Notes under the pieces: generated by a model
Told to the model about the DNA's origin: nothing
The model's database searches: none
What the model saw: the letters and a program-made list of their open reading frames with translations, nothing else
Source: Phytopseudomonas daroniae
Lineage (GTDB): Bacteria; Pseudomonadota; Gammaproteobacteria; Pseudomonadales; Pseudomonadaceae
Length of the DNA: 64,000 bases
NCBI RefSeq assembly: GCF_004327285.1
Contig: NZ_QJUI01000021.1
Coordinates: 1-64,000, forward strand
Reading direction: 5' to 3'
Position numbers and translations under genes: made by a program
Shown here: piece by piece, positions 61,472 to 64,000 of the stretch
Layout of the letters: each line of letters starts with the position of its first letter
How positions within the stretch are numbered: position 1 is the first letter of the stretch

Positions 61472-62866
61472 TCACTCCAGTTTGGCAGGCGCGGCGTGCG
61501 CGATGCCCATGCGCTCGAGCGCGCTGGCTGCACGCAGGCAAGCCTCTTCCTTGAACGGGGCGGCGATCAGTTGCACGCCAACCGGCAAGCCACTGGCGCT
61601 GCGCAACGGCACGCTGACGACTGGCAGGCCAAGGAAGGAGATCGGCTGAGCCAGCATGCCCATGCTGGCGCGAGTCGGCAGGTCGGTACCGTTGATACGC
61701 ATCATTTCCTGGCCGATGGGTGTCGCACTGGTCGGTGTCGCCGGTGCGATCAACACGTCGACACCGGCGAACAGGGGCAATACCTGTCTCTGGAAGTGGC
61801 GCCGGAAGCGTTGTGCCTGCACATACCAGGCGGCGGGGATCATCGCGCCGGCCAGCAGGCGTTCACGTGACAGCGGCTCGAAGGATTCCGGCGAGCTGCG
61901 CAGTGCCGGCAGGTAGCTGTTGCCGCCTTCCGACGCGCTGATGATGAACGCCGAGGTACGCGCCAGCTCGGCATCCGCCAGGATGACTTCTTCGCTGGCG
62001 TTCAGGGCCTTGGCCACCTGGGCCACGGCCTCGCGGGCGGTGTCGTCGCACCACTGCTGAAAGTAACCGCCAAGTACGCCGAAGCGCAGGCCGTCCAGGT
62101 CGCGATCCAGCAGTGCTGCTACTGGTTGATGATCCTGCGTGGCCTGAAACCCGTCTTCAGGGTCATGCCCTTGCAGCGCGTCGTAGACCTCGGCGAGATC
62201 GCGGGTTCTGCGCGCCAGTGGGCCGATGTGGTCGAGGCTACCCACGAACGGGTGAGAGCCACTGCGCGACAACCGGCCAAAGGTGGGTTTGAGACCGAAG
62301 ACGCCGCATAGCGAGGCAGGCACGCGGATGGAGCCGTTGGTGTCACTGCCCAGGGAGAAATTCACCAGCCCGGCCGCGACGGCGGCTGCCGAGCCTCCGG
62401 AGGAGCCGCCGGCGATACGGGAAAGATCGTGGGGGTTGCGGGTTGCACCGAAGTGGGTGTTTTCCGTGGTGAAGCCGTAGGCGTAGGCATCCATGTTCAG
62501 CATGCCCGACAGCAGCCCGCCGCTGGCCGCCAACTGGCGTACTGCCCAGGCGTCGATACCTGCCGCGGGGCGATCCTGAAAGAGACGGGCGCCGGCCAGG
62601 GTCGGGAAACCGGCGACATCGAACAGGTTCTTCACCGCATAAGGCACTGCCGCCAGGGCGGGCAGGGGCGAGCCCTGGCGACGCAGGCGATCCAGGCCAT
62701 CGGCCTCATGCTTCATCCGCTGGTGGGTGATCTGCGTCCAGGCGTTGATCGCTGGATTGTGCTGCTCGATCGCTGCGAGGCTGTGCTCGGCAATTTCGCG
62801 TGCGCTGAGGTCGCCCGATGCCAGGGCATTCCTCAATTGGCTGATCGACAGGAGGGCTGGATTCAT
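61472..62866 (-). CDS. hpxY: AtzE/HpxY-family amidase (amidase signature enzyme)
   Basis: This 464-residue amidase signature enzyme has the Lys of the Ser-cisSer-Lys triad in AVPYAVKNLFDVAGF and the Gly/Ser-rich signature RIAGGSSGGSAAAVAAGLVN with the two serines. In the HpxXYZ set it is thought to hydrolyse oxalurate. The partner HpxX/AtzG is needed for stability in the related AtzE. Its start overlaps the hpxX stop by four bases (62863-62866). Length is normal. A plain amidase of other specificity is possible, but the three-gene context favours this call. Confidence 0.87.
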   Translation of the reverse strand: MNPALLSISQLRNALASGDLSAREIAEHSLAAIEQHNPAINAWTQITHQRMKHEADGLDRLRRQGSPLPALAAVPYAVKNLFDVAGFPTLAGARLFQDRPAAGIDAWAVRQLAASGGLLSGMLNMDAYAYGFTTENTHFGATRNPHDLSRIAGGSSGGSAAAVAAGLVNFSLGSDTNGSIRVPASLCGVFGLKPTFGRLSRSGSHPFVGSLDHIGPLARRTRDLAEVYDALQGHDPEDGFQATQDHQPVAALLDRDLDGLRFGVLGGYFQQWCDDTAREAVAQVAKALNASEEVILADAELARTSAFIISASEGGNSYLPALRSSPESFEPLSRERLLAGAMIPAAWYVQAQRFRRHFQRQVLPLFAGVDVLIAPATPTSATPIGQEMMRINGTDLPTRASMGMLAQPISFLGLPVVSVPLRSASGLPVGVQLIAAPFKEEACLRAASALERMGIAHAAPAKLE

Positions 62867-63051
62867 GCCTTGTACACCCCCGCGACTTCCAGTCTGTCGT
62901 CGAGCGGGTACTCCATCAGTGGCTTGGCCATCGCCGCGATGCGGCTGAACTGAGTGAGCAATTCGTGGCGGCGCGCGTCGTCCAGCTCCAGGGCCAGAAC
63001 CTGTTCCATCTGTGCGACGTACGCTGCCCAGTCGGGCGTGATCTGTGTCAT
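62863..63051 (-). CDS. hpxX: HpxX/AtzG-like small subunit (DUF4089)
   Basis: This 62-residue helical protein begins MTQITPDWAAYVAQMEQVLA and ends with PLDDRLEVAGVYKA, the DUF4089 pattern of AtzG, which forms a tight complex with the amidase AtzE. GAGAGGAG stands before the ATG at 63051. It is the first gene of hpxXYZ, read leftward from a divergent promoter region shared with the RpiR regulator. Confidence 0.87.
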   Translation of the reverse strand: MTQITPDWAAYVAQMEQVLALELDDARRHELLTQFSRIAAMAKPLMEYPLDDRLEVAGVYKA

Positions 63052-63181
63052 GGTGAACTCCTCTCGGAGGCAGCGGCAAGCCGCCTGGCGCGGGTTGACG
63101 AATTCCTGCATTGCGACTTCAAGCAGGCACGTGACTTCCTATATCATCGGCTGAATGAAACGAAAGTTACAAGGCGCCGCC
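63052..63181. promoter_or_regulatory. Divergent promoter region hpxX / rpiR-type regulator
   Basis: This 130-base gap holds both promoters. A TGAAACGAAAGTTACA segment near 63155-63170 is a weak imperfect inverted repeat of a kind bound by RpiR-type regulators, and lies close to the regulator start. Assignment is tentative. Confidence 0.4.
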
Positions 63182-64000
63182 ATGAATCAACTCGATGAAC
63201 GTCTGCGTAGCCACTATTCGCAACTCGCTCCCCAAGAGCAGCGAATCGCCGATTTCGTACTCGATCATTACGACGATCTGGTCAGCTACAACAGCGCCGA
63301 GCTGGCGCGTCTGACCGGGGTTTCCAAGGCTACCGTCAGCCGCCTGTTCAAGCGCCTGGGCTACGAAAAATACAAGGACATGCGCGAGGAACTGCGCACG
63401 CTGCGCCAGAGCGGCATGCCCGTCGCCGACAACCGCGACGTGGTGCAGGGCAACACCTTGCTGGCCCGCCATTACAAGCAGGAGATGGCCAATCTCAGCC
63501 AATGGGTGAATGGTATCGATGCCAGGCAGTTCACCGACGTGGTGCAGGCGCTGGGCAACAGCAAGCGCGTTTTCGTCATCGGCATGCGCAACGCCTTTCC
63601 CGCGGCCTTGCACCTGCGTCAGCAACTGCTGCAGATTCGTACCGGCGTTCAGGTGCTGCCCCAGCCTGGCCAGACGCTGGCGGAAGAGCTGGTGGATCTG
63701 ACTGCCGAGGACATGGTGGTGGTACTGGCGTTCCGGCGTCGGCCACGAATCATTCGCCCCCTTCTGCAGGCCTTGCAGGTGCAGCAGATCCCGACGCTGG
63801 TCATCTGCGAGCCGCAGGCACAGGCGATCATCGAACTGGCCAGGTGGCGGCTCTGCACGCCGCTGGACAGCGTGTCGGCCTTCGACAGTTATGCCGGTGC
63901 CAACAGCCTGATCAATCTGCTGGTCAACGCCGTGCTGCATGAGCAATTGAGTGAGGGGCGCCAGAGGATTCATCAGATCGCCGCGCTCTATGGGCAACTC
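63182..64000 (+). CDS. MurR/RpiR-family transcriptional regulator, C-terminus cut by window edge
   Basis: From ATG at 63182 the frame stays open for 273 codons to the window end. The N-terminal RpiR helix-turn-helix is clear (LAPQEQRIADFVLDHYDDL, then SAELARLTGVSKATVSRLFK, then LGYEKYKDMREELR). A SIS domain follows from about residue 115 (NSKRVFVIGMRNAFPAALHL, then TAEDMVVVLAF). The SIS serines of sugar-phosphate binders are not obvious (GMRNAF in place of G-x-G-x-S), consistent with a non-sugar ligand. Divergent from hpxXYZ, it is probably the regulator of that operon, like other purine-pathway RpiR proteins. Confidence 0.9.
   Translation, partial: MNQLDERLRSHYSQLAPQEQRIADFVLDHYDDLVSYNSAELARLTGVSKATVSRLFKRLGYEKYKDMREELRTLRQSGMPVADNRDVVQGNTLLARHYKQEMANLSQWVNGIDARQFTDVVQALGNSKRVFVIGMRNAFPAALHLRQQLLQIRTGVQVLPQPGQTLAEELVDLTAEDMVVVLAFRRRPRIIRPLLQALQVQQIPTLVICEPQAQAIIELARWRLCTPLDSVSAFDSYAGANSLINLLVNAVLHEQLSEGRQRIHQIAALYGQL

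Noticed and set aside
1-64000. CRISPR arrays, tRNA or rRNA genes
   Set aside because: The repeats seen are dispersed hairpins, not regularly spaced arrays, and no cloverleaf or rRNA sequence was recognised by eye.

Overview
The window reads as chromosomal DNA of a Pseudomonas, probably from the P. mendocina/alcaliphila side of the genus. The basis is high GC, typical Pseudomonas versions of mnmC, recQ, the FimV-like LysM protein, cyaB, trkH, scpAB, rluB and mupP, and gene neighbourhoods I recall from P. aeruginosa. No tRNA, rRNA or CRISPR array was seen.

Layout. (1) 1-5400: an IS5-type element cut by the left edge, then the three-gene osmoprotectant NAGGN locus on the minus strand (asnO, ngg, M42 peptidase). 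(2) 5400-6400: MITE-like and REP-like repeats and a truncated REP-associated transposase (RAYT). (3) 6508-28168: a ~22 kb catabolic island. It holds a leftward unit (acyl-CoA dehydrogenase, SDR, DUF993 protein, TIM-barrel isomerase), a CoA-transferase, a TetR regulator, an aldehyde dehydrogenase plus GMC oxidoreductase pair, a TctBAC transporter, and a sugar-type ABC transporter followed by etfBA and a LamB-family porin. (4) 28275-28448: an IS3 orfA remnant. (5) 28535-58081: mainly core genes: mnmC, polyphosphate:AMP phosphotransferase, yecA-like, recQ, marR-MFS, a FimV-like gene with an in-frame amber codon, a SelW-like protein, EamA, CsaA-like, AraC, plcP with a frameshifted agt1-like gene, cyaB, trkH, a nitroreductase, a Cpx-like two-component system, a PHP phosphatase, a Sua5-like protein, scpAB and rluB. 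(6) 58197-64000: a diguanylate cyclase, yciK-like SDR, mupP, hpxXYZ and a divergent RpiR regulator cut by the right edge.

The most interesting system is the island. Four copies of an 18-bp palindrome, TAANNAACTRGTTNNTTA, lie in all four promoter regions of the island and I saw none elsewhere. Two are divergent regions, one of them next to the island's own TetR gene, so the TetR protein probably controls the whole set. The enzymes suggest alcohol to aldehyde to acid to CoA thioester to enoyl-CoA, with electrons passed to the island's own ETF. Uptake would be through a LamB-type porin plus a sugar-type ABC importer and a TctABC-type carboxylate importer. The substrate cannot be named from sequence; a sugar-like or glycosylated compound with an oxidisable alcohol is a guess.

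A second theme is intergenic mobile DNA. Three hairpin modules (called A, B and C here) recur in different combinations inside at least two kinds of outer shell: MITE-like elements with IS5-type ends, and a longer shell called D here. Two MITE insertions sit exactly on stop codons and recreate them. Two genes look recently damaged: the FimV-like gene (one TAG) and the agt1-like glycosyltransferase gene (an extra CCTG unit).
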